DNA of 64,000 bases from Achromobacter sp. RTa (lineage in GTDB: Bacteria; Pseudomonadota; Gammaproteobacteria; Burkholderiales; Burkholderiaceae_B): assembly GCF_000757485.1 (NCBI RefSeq), contig NZ_JPYO01000027.1:372001-436000 (forward strand), read 5' to 3'. This document shows positions 48,489-59,798 of this stretch, piece by piece. Made by a program: the position numbers and the translations under genes. Position 1 is the first letter of the stretch. Every line of letters starts with the position of its first letter. Under the pieces are notes generated by a model. It did no database searches, had not been told where the DNA came from, and worked only from the letters and a program-made list of their open reading frames with translations.

Positions 48489-50597
48489 TCAGCGCGCCGA
48501 CGCCTGCTCCGCCCCATAGGCGTCCCCCCGGGACGATCCGGGATTGCGCAGGTAATCCACCAGGGCCAGCGTCGCCCGGTCCGGCGGCGGCGTCAGCAGG
48601 GATACGACGATGATGGTCAGGAAGGCCACCGGCGCCCCGAACACGCCCGCGGCAATCGGCTGGATGCCCCACCACAGGTCCACCGGCTGGGCGCGGGACA
48701 CGCCCAGCACCCATTCGCGCAGCCAGGGGTGCGTATGCGTCATATAGGCGAAAGTGACCGCCAGCCCCGCCGCCATGCCGAAAGTCGCGCCCCATTTATT
48801 GGCTCGCCGCCAGAATACGCCCATGACCAGGGCCGGGAAAAAGGAAGAGGCGGCGAACGAGAACGCGGCCGACACCATGAAGAGAATGTCCGCGGGCTTG
48901 CGCGCCGCCACCCAGGCCGCGCCGAACGCCACCACCAGCAGCAGGATCTTGGACACCATCACGCGGCGCGCCGCCGACATGCGCGGCGACACCATGCGGT
49001 ACCACATGTCGTGCGACAGGGAATTCGACAGGGTCAGCAACAGGCCGTCGGCCGTGGACAGCGCAGCGGCCAGCCCACCCGCCGCCACCAGGCCCGAAAT
49101 AACATACGGCAGCCCGCCGATCTCCGGCATGGCCAGCACCACCACATCGGCGCCCATGCTGATCTCGCTCAGCTGCACGATGCCGTCCCGGTTGAGGTCC
49201 GTGACGTCCAGCAGGTTGGTGTCGACCGCGCTCCAGGCATGCACCCAATTGGGCAGGCTGAGAAAGCTGGATCCGACCACCTGCGTGTAGACCTCGTACT
49301 TCACCAGCAAGGCCAGCGCGGGCGCCATGAAATACAGCAGCAGGATGAACAGCAGCGACCAGCACACCGAGCGGCGCGCCTCGATGACCGAGGGCGTGGT
49401 GTATGAGCGCATGAGGATGTGCGGCATGCCCGCCGTGCCCAGCATCAGGCAGAGCACCAGCGCCAGGAAGTTGACGCGCATATTGCGCTGTTCCTCGGGA
49501 TCCTTCGCGGGGAATGGCTCCGCATGCGGCGTGGGCGGCGCGGCGCGCGCCTCGAACGAGGCCCTGGCCTGCGACCAGACGATGCGCGCCTCTTCGACGC
49601 CGGCGGGATAGCTGGCCAGTTCGCGCTCGGCCGAACGGATCTCGACCATGGGCGCGTCGGTGGCGTTCAACTGCGCCAGCCGGCTGCGCAGCTTGTCTTT
49701 TTCCAGCGTCCAGGATTCGGGCAGCGCCTGCACCCTGCGCGCCATTTCGTCGGCATGCTGCTGCCACAGCCGGCGCACCTCGATTTCGGATGGATCGTTC
49801 TGCAGGTACACCTCTTTCTCGGTCACCTGCTGGAGCACGGCGCCGGCCGAGAGCTGCGGCACCGGCATGTGCGTATGCTTGACCGACAGCCAGACCACGG
49901 GCACCAGATAGGCGATGACCAGGATGATGTATTGGCCCACCTGGGTCCAGGTAACGGCGCGCATGCCGCCCAGGAACGAACAGACCAGCATCCCGCCAAG
50001 CGCCACGAAGATGCCCAGCTCGAACGAAATCCCGGTCATGCGCGTGGTGATGATGCCCACACCGTAGATCTGCGCCACCAGGTAGGTGAAGGAACAGAGG
50101 ATGGCGCACGCCACGCCCGCCAGGCGCGGCATGTTGCCGCCATAGCGCGCGCCCATGAAATCGGGGATGGTGTACTGGCCGAAGCGACGCAGGTAGGGCG
50201 CCAGCAACATCGCCACCAGCACGTAGCCGCCCGTCCAGCCCATGATGTAGGCAAGCCCGCCGTAGCCCGTCAGGTACAGCGTGCCGGCCACGCCGATAAA
50301 GGAGGCCACCGACATCCAGTCGGCGGCCGTGGCCATGCCGTTGTAGATGGCGGGCACGCGGCGGCCGGCCACGTAGTACTCCACTTGGTCCGAGGTGCGG
50401 CAGACGATGCCGATTCCGGCGTACAGGCTGACCGTGACCAGCAGGAACACGTAACCGATCCAGTTGCGCGGCATGCCCAGGATCTCGGCCAACGCCATCA
50501 TCAGGATCATCAGCGCGAACCCCGCCGTGTACAGCACGTAGATCCGCCGCAATCGGACTCGGAACTGCTGGGGCGTGTCTCCGCTGAAAAACGGCAT
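48489..50597 (-). CDS. Sodium:solute symporter, large subunit (VC_2705-type)
   Basis: 702 residues of the solute:sodium symporter family. Membrane segments are interrupted by a soluble loop of about 130 residues (roughly 250-380, LQQVTEKEVYLQNDPSEIEV in outline), as in the VC_2705 subfamily that pairs with a DUF4212 small protein. The motif YYVAGRRVPAIYNGMATAADW occurs near residue 72. Related proteins move acetate or other monocarboxylates; the substrate is not determined here. The ATG overlaps the stop of the small-subunit gene (TGATG). Confidence 0.92.
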   Translation of the reverse strand: MPFFSGDTPQQFRVRLRRIYVLYTAGFALMILMMALAEILGMPRNWIGYVFLLVTVSLYAGIGIVCRTSDQVEYYVAGRRVPAIYNGMATAADWMSVASFIGVAGTLYLTGYGGLAYIMGWTGGYVLVAMLLAPYLRRFGQYTIPDFMGARYGGNMPRLAGVACAILCSFTYLVAQIYGVGIITTRMTGISFELGIFVALGGMLVCSFLGGMRAVTWTQVGQYIILVIAYLVPVVWLSVKHTHMPVPQLSAGAVLQQVTEKEVYLQNDPSEIEVRRLWQQHADEMARRVQALPESWTLEKDKLRSRLAQLNATDAPMVEIRSAERELASYPAGVEEARIVWSQARASFEARAAPPTPHAEPFPAKDPEEQRNMRVNFLALVLCLMLGTAGMPHILMRSYTTPSVIEARRSVCWSLLFILLLYFMAPALALLVKYEVYTQVVGSSFLSLPNWVHAWSAVDTNLLDVTDLNRDGIVQLSEISMGADVVVLAMPEIGGLPYVISGLVAAGGLAAALSTADGLLLTLSNSLSHDMWYRMVSPRMSAARRVMVSKILLLVVAFGAAWVAARKPADILFMVSAAFSFAASSFFPALVMGVFWRRANKWGATFGMAAGLAVTFAYMTHTHPWLREWVLGVSRAQPVDLWWGIQPIAAGVFGAPVAFLTIIVVSLLTPPPDRATLALVDYLRNPGSSRGDAYGAEQASAR

Positions 50598-50875
50598 CAG
50601 CGGCTCTCCCCGGGCGTTTCCGCGCGCTCATCGGCGCGATTCATGACCCGGGCGTAGATGGCGATGATGATGAGATAGGCCAGCGGCGCGCCGTAGGCGG
50701 CCATCCAGAACGCGAACGGCCAGCCGATGAAATCGAAGCTCAGGCCGCGGGCGAAATACGAAGGAACGAAGGTCAGGGCCGCCCAGACGGCGAGCAGCAG
50801 CACGATCAGCCACAGATTGCGGCGCCAATAAGGGGACGGTGCGGATTTGGGAGGTGTAAGACGCGATTCCGGCAT
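50597..50875 (-). CDS. DUF4212 small subunit of the sodium symporter
   Basis: 92 residues with two membrane helices (LWLIVLLLAVWAALTFVPSYF and APLAYLIIIAIYARVM) and the family pattern YWRRNLWLI. DUF4212 proteins occur directly upstream of VC_2705-type symporters and are thought to be an accessory subunit. Start 50875 (MPESRL) is chosen because the family begins near here. It is translationally coupled to the symporter gene. Confidence 0.9.
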   Translation of the reverse strand: MPESRLTPPKSAPSPYWRRNLWLIVLLLAVWAALTFVPSYFARGLSFDFIGWPFAFWMAAYGAPLAYLIIIAIYARVMNRADERAETPGESR

Positions 50876-51493
50876 AGCTAGGATGAGCGGGGCCCTACCT
50901 AAATATCGCGAAACGCGGCGCTTGAAAAGCCCCCTGCGAAGCAATGCCGGCTTTTTATGCGACAACGGCTGGCACTACCAGGTGCCAGCCGCTGTGCGTT
51001 TTGCTTTTTTTCTGGGTACTGCTTTACTTTTTTTATGTACCGGTGCCGCCGGTATTTGCCCATGCAGGGCTTTGTCTCCTCACCTGCATGGGATGAGATT
51101 CTGCACCAGATGCGGGCTTGTCACACTAGGGGAATGCCCTAAGACGGAGCATTCATTTACATATTCGATGCACCATATAAGTGCATTTTGGGCCGAAAGT
51201 TCTAAATATTGGGATTTTTCCAAGCTTTACGTCTGATTCACGCCAGGGTTTTCCACCTTCCCGCCTCTGGCCCAGCAGCTTATCCACAGCCGTGCACGGC
51301 CCGGCCTGACGATGCCCGGATCCGTGCACACACCACGGCAAGCGGTTTTTACGTTTTCTTTATCCCCCCCTCCCAAACCTATACCCCGTTTTTACCCCCT
51401 GCTCCGTAACCTGCCGGTGTCCCGATCGGCCGCTGCGCCTGCCGGCGAGCGGGCCGCCGTTCAAGGGGAGCACGCGCTCCCGGGAGAAAAAAC
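50876..51493. other. Divergent intergenic region symporter / kdp
   Basis: 618 bp. It contains a perfect 10-bp hairpin (50966-50975 with 50982-50991, loop TACCAG), AT-rich runs (51002-51035, 51340-51370), a lone DnaA-box match TTATCCACA (51280-51288), and stretches that could hold the kdp promoter (no clear -35/-10). An open frame across the left half has no ribosome site and unconvincing composition. KdpE binding would be expected in the last 150 bp. Confidence 0.4.
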
Positions 51494-51592
51494 GTGGATG
51501 CCATTTATATCGCCATTTTCGCCGCCATGGCCGGATTGACTCTGGCCCTGCTCCGGTTCTGCGCAACCCTGTCTGCAGGAGACCAATCATGA
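51494..51592 (+). CDS. 32-residue small membrane protein at the head of kdp
   Basis: GTG start with GGGAG (51482-51486) 7 bases upstream. Translation: MDAIYIAIFAAMAGLTLALL, then [12 protein letters not shown]. One hydrophobic helix (about residues 4-22) is followed by a basic residue and a short polar tail. Its TGA overlaps the kdpF ATG as ATGA (51589-51592), so kdpF translation is probably coupled. It is too short for ordinary gene calling. No function known; a link to KdpFABC is suggested by position only. Confidence 0.55.
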   Translation: MDAIYIAIFAAMAGLTLALLRFCATLSAGDQS

Positions 51593-51678
51593 GCTGGCTC
51601 TATTGGCTGAGCGGCCTGACGGCCGCCCTGCTATTCGCTTACCTGCTGGTCGCCCTGTTCAAACCGGAGAAATTCTGA
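51589..51678 (+). CDS. kdpF: Potassium-transporting ATPase subunit F
   Basis: 29 residues ([20 protein letters not shown], then VALFKPEKF), one membrane helix and the KPE.F C-terminus of KdpF, which stabilises the KdpABC complex. AGGAG (51576-51580) precedes the ATG. The TGA stop overlaps the kdpA start (TGATG). Confidence 0.92.
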   Translation: MSWLYWLSGLTAALLFAYLLVALFKPEKF

Positions 51679-53471
51679 TGACCGCCGAATTCATCGGCCT
51701 GCTGGCCGCGTACCTGGCCGTCCTGCTCGCCATTGCGCCCCTGCTCGGTCGCTACATCCGCATTGCCATGGAAAACGGCCAATCCCGGCTGACCGCCTGG
51801 GGCCGCCCCCTGGAACGCGGCATCTACCGGCTGGCGGGCATCGACCCGCAGGCCGAGATGGGCTGGAAGCGGTATGCCCTGGCCGTGCTGGCGTTCAACG
51901 TCGTGGGAATCGCGGCGGTCTACGGCCTGCAGCGCCTCCAGGGCGTGCTGCCCCTGAACCCCGCCGGCCTGGGCGCGGTATCCCCCGACTCGGCCCTCAA
52001 CACCGCCATCAGCTTCGTCACCAACACCAACTGGCAGGGCTATGGCGGCGAGTCGACGATGAGCTACCTGACGCAGATGCTGGCGCTTACGGTGCAGAAC
52101 TTCGTCTCGGCGGCAACCGGCATCGCCGTGCTTTTCGCGCTGATCCGCGGCCTGTCGCGGCATTGCTCGGCCACGGTAGGCAATTTCTGGGCCGACATGG
52201 TGCGCTGCACGCTGTACGTGTTGCTACCGCTATCGCTGCTGCTGGCGCTGGCGCTGGTCAGCCAGGGCGTGATCCAGAATTTCAGCCCCTATCAGGAAGT
52301 CCGGACCGTCGAGGCGGTGCACTACCAGCAGCCCCGCATGGACGCCCAAGGCCAGCCCGTGCTGGATGCCCAGGGCCAGGCCGTGACGGACCCCGTCGTC
52401 GGCAAGACCCAGACCCTGGCCATGGGCCCGGTCGCCTCGCAGGAATCGATCAAGCTGCTGGGGACCAATGGCGGCGGCTTCTTCAACGCCAACTCCGCCC
52501 ACCCCTTCGAGAACCCCACGCCGCTGTCGAACTTCCTGGAGATGCTTGCCATCCTGGCGATCCCGGCCGCGCTGTGCTTCGCCTTCGGCGAAATGGTCGG
52601 CAGCCGGCGCCAGGGTGTCGCCATCCTGGCCGCGATGACCCTGCTGTTCGCCGGGTTCGCGCTGTCCACCGCCTACTTCGAGCAACAGGCCAACCCCATG
52701 GCCGCAGCAGAGGGCGCCGACAGCGCGGCCAGCGCGTTCTCGCCCGGCGGCAACATGGAAGGCAAGGAAACCCGCTTCGGCATCGCCGCCACCTCGCTGT
52801 TCGCCACCGTCACCACGGCGGCCTCCTGCGGCGCGGTGAACGGCATGCACGACTCCCTGAATCCGATGGGCGGCCTGCCGCCGATGCTGTTGATGCAGCT
52901 GGGCGAAGTCGTCTTCGGCGGCGTGGGCTCCGGCCTGTACGGCATGCTGGCCTTCGCCATCCTGGGCGTCTTCATCGCCGGGCTGATGATAGGCCGCACC
53001 CCGGAATACCTGGGCAAGAAGATCGAAGCCTACGACATGAAGATGGTGTCCATCGTCATCCTGGCGACGCCCTTGCTGGTGCTGGGCGGCACGGCCCTGG
53101 CCGTATCGGCGCCGGCGGGCCAGGCGGGCGTGCTGAATCCGGGCATCCATGGCTTTTCGGAAATCCTCTACGCCCTGACGTCCGCCGCCAACAACAACGG
53201 CAGCGCCTTCGCCGGCTTGTCCGCCAACACGCCCTTCTACAACGTGCTGCTGGGCATCGCCATGTGGTTCGGCCGCTTCGCCATCATCGTCGCCATCCTG
53301 GCGATGGCCGGTTCGCTGGCCGCCAAGCGCCGGCATCCCGCCGGTCCCGGCAGCATGCCCACCACCGGCCCGCTGTTCGTGGCGCTGCTGATCGGCGCGG
53401 TGCTGCTGGTGGGCGCCCTGACATACGTGCCCGCGCTGGCCCTCGGCCCTGTCGCGGAACACCTGCAATAG
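51678..53471 (+). CDS. kdpA: Potassium-transporting ATPase subunit A
   Basis: 597 residues, normal length. K+-binding, channel-like subunit of the high-affinity KdpFABC pump, related to Trk/Ktr channels. Four selectivity loops are visible: [58 protein letters not shown] (in part) and [18 protein letters not shown]. The start overlaps kdpF by one base. kdpB follows after 11 bp. Confidence 0.98.
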   Translation: MTAEFIGLLAAYLAVLLAIAPLLGRYIRIAMENGQSRLTAWGRPLERGIYRLAGIDPQAEMGWKRYALAVLAFNVVGIAAVYGLQRLQGVLPLNPAGLGAVSPDSALNTAISFVTNTNWQGYGGESTMSYLTQMLALTVQNFVSAATGIAVLFALIRGLSRHCSATVGNFWADMVRCTLYVLLPLSLLLALALVSQGVIQNFSPYQEVRTVEAVHYQQPRMDAQGQPVLDAQGQAVTDPVVGKTQTLAMGPVASQESIKLLGTNGGGFFNANSAHPFENPTPLSNFLEMLAILAIPAALCFAFGEMVGSRRQGVAILAAMTLLFAGFALSTAYFEQQANPMAAAEGADSAASAFSPGGNMEGKETRFGIAATSLFATVTTAASCGAVNGMHDSLNPMGGLPPMLLMQLGEVVFGGVGSGLYGMLAFAILGVFIAGLMIGRTPEYLGKKIEAYDMKMVSIVILATPLLVLGGTALAVSAPAGQAGVLNPGIHGFSEILYALTSAANNNGSAFAGLSANTPFYNVLLGIAMWFGRFAIIVAILAMAGSLAAKRRHPAGPGSMPTTGPLFVALLIGAVLLVGALTYVPALALGPVAEHLQ

Positions 53472-53482
53472 AAAGGCTGGGA

Positions 53483-55648
<2,166 letters not shown>

Positions 55649-55672
55649 CCCGCCGGCAAAAAAGGAACCCTT

Positions 55673-56281
55673 ATGAACTCCCCCGCTTCCACGCCGCGCC
55701 ATGGCGGCATCCTGCGCCCGGCAATCGCGGTCTTCGCCGCCCTGTCGCTGGTGACCGGCCTCGCCTACCCCTTCCTGACCTCCGGCATCGCCGCAGCCGT
55801 CTTTCCCCGCGAGGCGGCCGGATCGCTCATCCGGCAGAACGACCGCATCGTCGGCTCCGAACTGATCGGCCAATCATTCAGCTCCCCCGGATACTTCTGG
55901 GGCCGCCCATCCGCCACCGCGCCCATGCCGTACAACGCCGCCGGGTCCGGCGGATCCAACCTGGGGCCGCGCAACCCGGCGCTGGCCGAAGCCATCCAGG
56001 CCCGCATCGCCGCCCTGAAGGCGGCGGACCCCGGCAATCCCCTGCCCGTACCCGCGGAGCTGGTCACCGCATCCGGCAGCGGCCTGGATCCCCACATCAG
56101 TCCGGCGGCCGCGGCGTATCAGGCGGCGCGCGTGGCGCGCGTCCGCCACCTGGCGCCCGGCCAGGTCGACGCCCTGATAAAGGCGCATACCGATGCGCCC
56201 TGGCTCGGCGTGCTTGGAGAGCCCGCGGTCAATGTCCTGACGCTGAATCTGGCGCTGGACAAATTGAGCGCGGAACGCTGA
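55673..56281 (+). CDS. kdpC: Potassium-transporting ATPase subunit C
   Basis: 202 residues, one N-terminal membrane helix ([20 protein letters not shown]), then a periplasmic domain with the family signatures [30 protein letters not shown] and [12 protein letters not shown]. It stabilises the KdpAB complex and may increase K+ affinity. AAGGAA precedes the start. Confidence 0.97.
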   Translation: MNSPASTPRHGGILRPAIAVFAALSLVTGLAYPFLTSGIAAAVFPREAAGSLIRQNDRIVGSELIGQSFSSPGYFWGRPSATAPMPYNAAGSGGSNLGPRNPALAEAIQARIAALKAADPGNPLPVPAELVTASGSGLDPHISPAAAAYQAARVARVRHLAPGQVDALIKAHTDAPWLGVLGEPAVNVLTLNLALDKLSAER

Positions 56282-56306
56282 GACCGCGGCGTATAGTATT
56301 GCGCAC

Positions 56307-59093
56307 ATGGCCGACACCGCTGGCGAGCGTCCCGATCCCGACGCGCTCTTGAAAACCCTGGACGACGCCGCGCGGCAGGCGGTGCGCGGCAAGCTTCGCG
56401 TCTACTTCGGGTCGTCCGCCGGCGTCGGCAAGACATACGCCATGCTGGTGGCGGCGCGCGCGCAGGCCGCCCAGGGCAGGGACGTGCTGGCGGGCATCGT
56501 CGAGACCCACGGCAGGCGCGAAACCGCCAGCCTGCTGGAAGGCCTGCCCGCGCTGCCGCTCACGGAAGTCGCCTATCGGGGCCATCTCCTGAAGGAATTC
56601 GACCTGGACGGCGCGCTGTCCAGGCGGCCGGGGCTGGTGCTCGTGGACGAACTCGCGCATTCGAACGCGCCGGGCTCCCGCCACGCCAAACGCTGGCAGG
56701 ACATCCAGGAACTGCTCGCGGCCGGCATCGACGTCTGGACCACGCTGAACGTGCAGCACCTCGACAGCCTGAACGAGGCGGTGGGCAGCATCACCGGCGT
56801 GCGCGTCTGGGAGACCGTGCCCGACGAGGTCTTCGATGCGGCCGACGAAGTCATCCTCGTCGACCTGTCCGCCGACGAACTGCTGCGCCGCCTCAAGGAA
56901 GGCAAGGTCTACCTGCCCGAACAGGCGCGCCACGCCACCCGCAACTTCTTCCGCAAGGGCAATCTGATCGCCCTGCGCGAGCTGGCGCTGCGCCGCACCG
57001 CCGACCACGTGGACGACGACGTGCAGGCCTATCGCCGCGACCGCGCCATCGAATCCGTATGGCGCACGCGCGAAGCGGTGGTCGCCTGCATCGGCCCGGA
57101 CGTCGACGCCGAGTACGTCATCCGCAGCGCCCACCGGCTCAGCCAGCAATTGGAATGCGATCTGCACGTGGTCACCATCGACACGCCGCGCGCGGCTCCG
57201 CTTCCACAGGCCGAGCAGGAACGCATGCAGCGCAGCCTGGCCCTGGCGGATGCGCTGGGCGCCCGCAGCGAAACCCTGGCGGGCGGCGATATGGTCGACG
57301 CGGTGGTGCGCTACGTGCGCCGCCACAACATCACCAAGGCCATACTCGGCCGCACGCGCGCCAGCGGCCTGGAACGCCTGCGGCTGTCGCTGTCCGCCGC
57401 GCTCACGGCAGCCATCGCGCCGGGCTGGCTGTGGCGGCGCCACAGCTTCGCGGACATGCTGGCCGCGGGTTGCCCGGAAATCGACGTCATCCGGCTGGGC
57501 GCGCCGCCGCTTCCGGCCAGCCCCGCTCCCGGCCGCGACCCGCTCTCGCTGGGACGGCGCGCGCGCCAGGCTGCCGACGAGCGCGGCTCCCGGCCTCTGG
57601 CGGGCTACGCCTGGGCGCTGTGCTACTGCGCCGTGGCCGCCGCGCTTTCGGCCCTGGCCTTCCCCGCCCTGCACCAGACCAACATCGTCATGCTGTTCCT
57701 GCTGGCGGTGGTGGCCGTGGCGCTGCGCCATGGCCGGGGGCCGGCGGCGCTGGCCTCGGTCGTCAGCGTCGGCCTCTTCGATTTCTTCTTCGTGCAGCCC
57801 CTGGCGTCCTTCGCCGTGTCGGACGTGCAATACCTGCTCACGTTTGGCGTGCTGCTGGCCGTGGGGCTGCTGATCGGGCAGCTCACCGCCGGGCTGCGCC
57901 TGCAGGCCCAGGCCTCGGTCAAGCGGGAGGCCGATGCGCGCAGCCTTTATGAATTCGCGCGCGAACTATCGTCGGCGCTGCAGCCGGAGCAGATCGTCGC
58001 CCTGGCCGGCGCATTCGTGCACGCCACCTTCGGCTCGCGCTGCGCCCTGTACATTCTGGGCATGGACGACCGCCTGAAGCTGGCCTCCCCTCCCGACGCC
58101 GACATGCCGCCGCTGGAATCGGCCCTGGCGCAATGGGTCTACGATCACGGCCAGCCGGCGGGCGCCGGCACGGCCACGCTCTCCAATAGCGATCTGCTGT
58201 ACCTGCCGCTGAAGGCGCCCATGCGCACCCGCGGCGTGCTGGCACTGGCCGCCGCCCGCCGCGGCCTGTTCTCGAATCCCGACTCGCGCCGCCAGACCGA
58301 GGCCTACGCCACGCTGATCGCCATTGCGCTGGAGCGCCTGCATTACGTGGAGGTCGCGCAACAGGCCCTGGTCAGCATGGAATCGGAAAAACTGCGCAAC
58401 TCGCTGCTCTCGGCCGTCTCGCACGACCTGCGCACCCCGCTGACCAGCCTGGTCGGCATGACGGATACGCTGATGCGCCAGCAGGCGGCCCTGCCGCCGG
58501 ACGTCCACGGCACCCTGCGCGCCATGCGCGACCAGGCCCGGCGCATGCATGCGGTCGTCGTCAACCTGCTCGACATGGCGCGGCTGCAGAGCCGCGACGC
58601 GCCGCTACGCCTGGAATGGCAGTCCATCGAGGAACTGGTGGGCGCCGCGCTCGCCGAGCTGCGGGAGCCGCTGGCGGCGCACCGCGTCGCGGTAGACTCC
58701 CTGTCCGATCTGCCCCTGGTGGAATGCGACGGCGTGCTGATCGAGCGCGTGCTGTGCAATCTTCTGGAAAATGCGGCCAAGTACACGCCCGCCGGCAGCA
58801 TCCTGCGCTTGCGCGCGGCCGTGCAGGACGGCGAGCTGCGCGTGGCCGTGGCCGACAACGGCCCGGGCGTGGCGCCCGGCGCGGAGCGCCGCATCTTCGA
58901 GAAATTCACGCGCGGAGACCGCGAATCCGCCACCCCCGGCGTCGGCCTGGGGCTGGCGGTATGCGAGGCGATCGTCGCCGCGCACCACGGACGGATCTGG
59001 GTCGAACAGGCGCCCGGCCAGCAATCGGGCGCGCAGTTCGTCTTCACGCTGCCGCTGGGCACGCCGCCCTCCATTCAATCCGATCTCCCCTGA
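56307..59093 (+). CDS. kdpD: Sensor histidine kinase KdpD
   Basis: 928 residues, full length. The N-terminal KdpD domain has Walker A GSSAGVGKT (35-43) and LVDELAHSNAPGSRH, followed by a USP-like domain, four membrane helices (about 410-525), a GAF-like segment, and the kinase core with the phospho-His in SAVSHDLRTPLTSL, N box NLLENAAKYTP and G boxes DNGPGVAPG and GVGLGLAV. It senses low K+ or osmotic state and phosphorylates KdpE. It follows kdpC after 25 bp. Confidence 0.97.
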   Translation: MADTAGERPDPDALLKTLDDAARQAVRGKLRVYFGSSAGVGKTYAMLVAARAQAAQGRDVLAGIVETHGRRETASLLEGLPALPLTEVAYRGHLLKEFDLDGALSRRPGLVLVDELAHSNAPGSRHAKRWQDIQELLAAGIDVWTTLNVQHLDSLNEAVGSITGVRVWETVPDEVFDAADEVILVDLSADELLRRLKEGKVYLPEQARHATRNFFRKGNLIALRELALRRTADHVDDDVQAYRRDRAIESVWRTREAVVACIGPDVDAEYVIRSAHRLSQQLECDLHVVTIDTPRAAPLPQAEQERMQRSLALADALGARSETLAGGDMVDAVVRYVRRHNITKAILGRTRASGLERLRLSLSAALTAAIAPGWLWRRHSFADMLAAGCPEIDVIRLGAPPLPASPAPGRDPLSLGRRARQAADERGSRPLAGYAWALCYCAVAAALSALAFPALHQTNIVMLFLLAVVAVALRHGRGPAALASVVSVGLFDFFFVQPLASFAVSDVQYLLTFGVLLAVGLLIGQLTAGLRLQAQASVKREADARSLYEFARELSSALQPEQIVALAGAFVHATFGSRCALYILGMDDRLKLASPPDADMPPLESALAQWVYDHGQPAGAGTATLSNSDLLYLPLKAPMRTRGVLALAAARRGLFSNPDSRRQTEAYATLIAIALERLHYVEVAQQALVSMESEKLRNSLLSAVSHDLRTPLTSLVGMTDTLMRQQAALPPDVHGTLRAMRDQARRMHAVVVNLLDMARLQSRDAPLRLEWQSIEELVGAALAELREPLAAHRVAVDSLSDLPLVECDGVLIERVLCNLLENAAKYTPAGSILRLRAAVQDGELRVAVADNGPGVAPGAERRIFEKFTRGDRESATPGVGLGLAVCEAIVAAHHGRIWVEQAPGQQSGAQFVFTLPLGTPPSIQSDLP

Positions 59094-59105
59094 CCGGCTC
59101 GCCGC

Positions 59106-59798
59106 ATGTTCGATTACCAGCCCACCGTCCTGATCATTGAAGACGATGCCAATATCCGGCGCTTCGTCCGCCACGCCCTGGAAAACGAAGGCTGCGCGGT
59201 CCATGAGGCCGACACCGTCAAGCGCGGCCTGGTCGAGGCCGGCACGCGGCAGCCGGACGCGGTGGTGCTGGATCTGGGCCTGCCCGATGAAGACGGAATG
59301 ACCTTGATCCGCGAATTGCGCGGCTGGACCGAAGTGCCCGTGCTGGTGCTGTCCGCGCGCAGCGCGGAGGCGGACAAGGTCGCCGCGCTGGATGCCGGCG
59401 CGGACGACTACCTGACCAAACCCTTCGGAGTCAGCGAACTGCTGGCCCGGCTGCGCGTCCTGCTGCGGCGCCACGCGCGGGGCGGCGCGGGCAATGCATC
59501 GGAGATCGCCTTCGGCGACGTCCGAGTCGACTTCGCGCGCCGCGTCGTCGAACGCGGCGGTCAGCATGTGCACCTGACCGCCATGGAATACCGGCTGCTG
59601 GCGGCCCTGCTCGCGCACCGCGGCAAGGTGATGACGCATCGCGAGCTGCTGCGCGCGGTATGGGGGCCATCGCACGTGGAAAGCGTGCACTATCTACGCA
59701 TCTACATGGGCCACCTGCGCCAGAAGCTGGAAGCCGACCCCGCGCAGCCGGTACATCTGCTGACGGAGATCGGCGTGGGCTACCGTTTCGCGGGCTGA
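59106..59798 (+). CDS. kdpE: Response regulator KdpE
   Basis: 230 residues, OmpR/PhoB family: receiver domain with phospho-acceptor Asp56 (VVLDLGLPDEDG), acidic pair EDD (12-14), conserved Lys in YLTKPFGVSELL, and a C-terminal winged helix (HLTAMEYRLLAALL; YLRIYMGHLRQKLE). It activates kdpFABC transcription. It is 12 bp after kdpD. The last 19 bp overlap the convergent gene at 59780 with no terminator between them. Confidence 0.96.
   Translation: MFDYQPTVLIIEDDANIRRFVRHALENEGCAVHEADTVKRGLVEAGTRQPDAVVLDLGLPDEDGMTLIRELRGWTEVPVLVLSARSAEADKVAALDAGADDYLTKPFGVSELLARLRVLLRRHARGGAGNASEIAFGDVRVDFARRVVERGGQHVHLTAMEYRLLAALLAHRGKVMTHRELLRAVWGPSHVESVHYLRIYMGHLRQKLEADPAQPVHLLTEIGVGYRFAG

Noticed and set aside
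50847..51236. 129-codon open frame in the symporter/kdp gap
   Set aside because: Its start lies within the DUF4212 gene, there is no ribosome site, and composition is that of intergenic DNA.
51280..51288. Perfect DnaA-box match TTATCCACA
   Set aside because: Single copy, with no cluster of further boxes, no AT-rich unwinding repeats and no dnaA/dnaN nearby; expected by chance.
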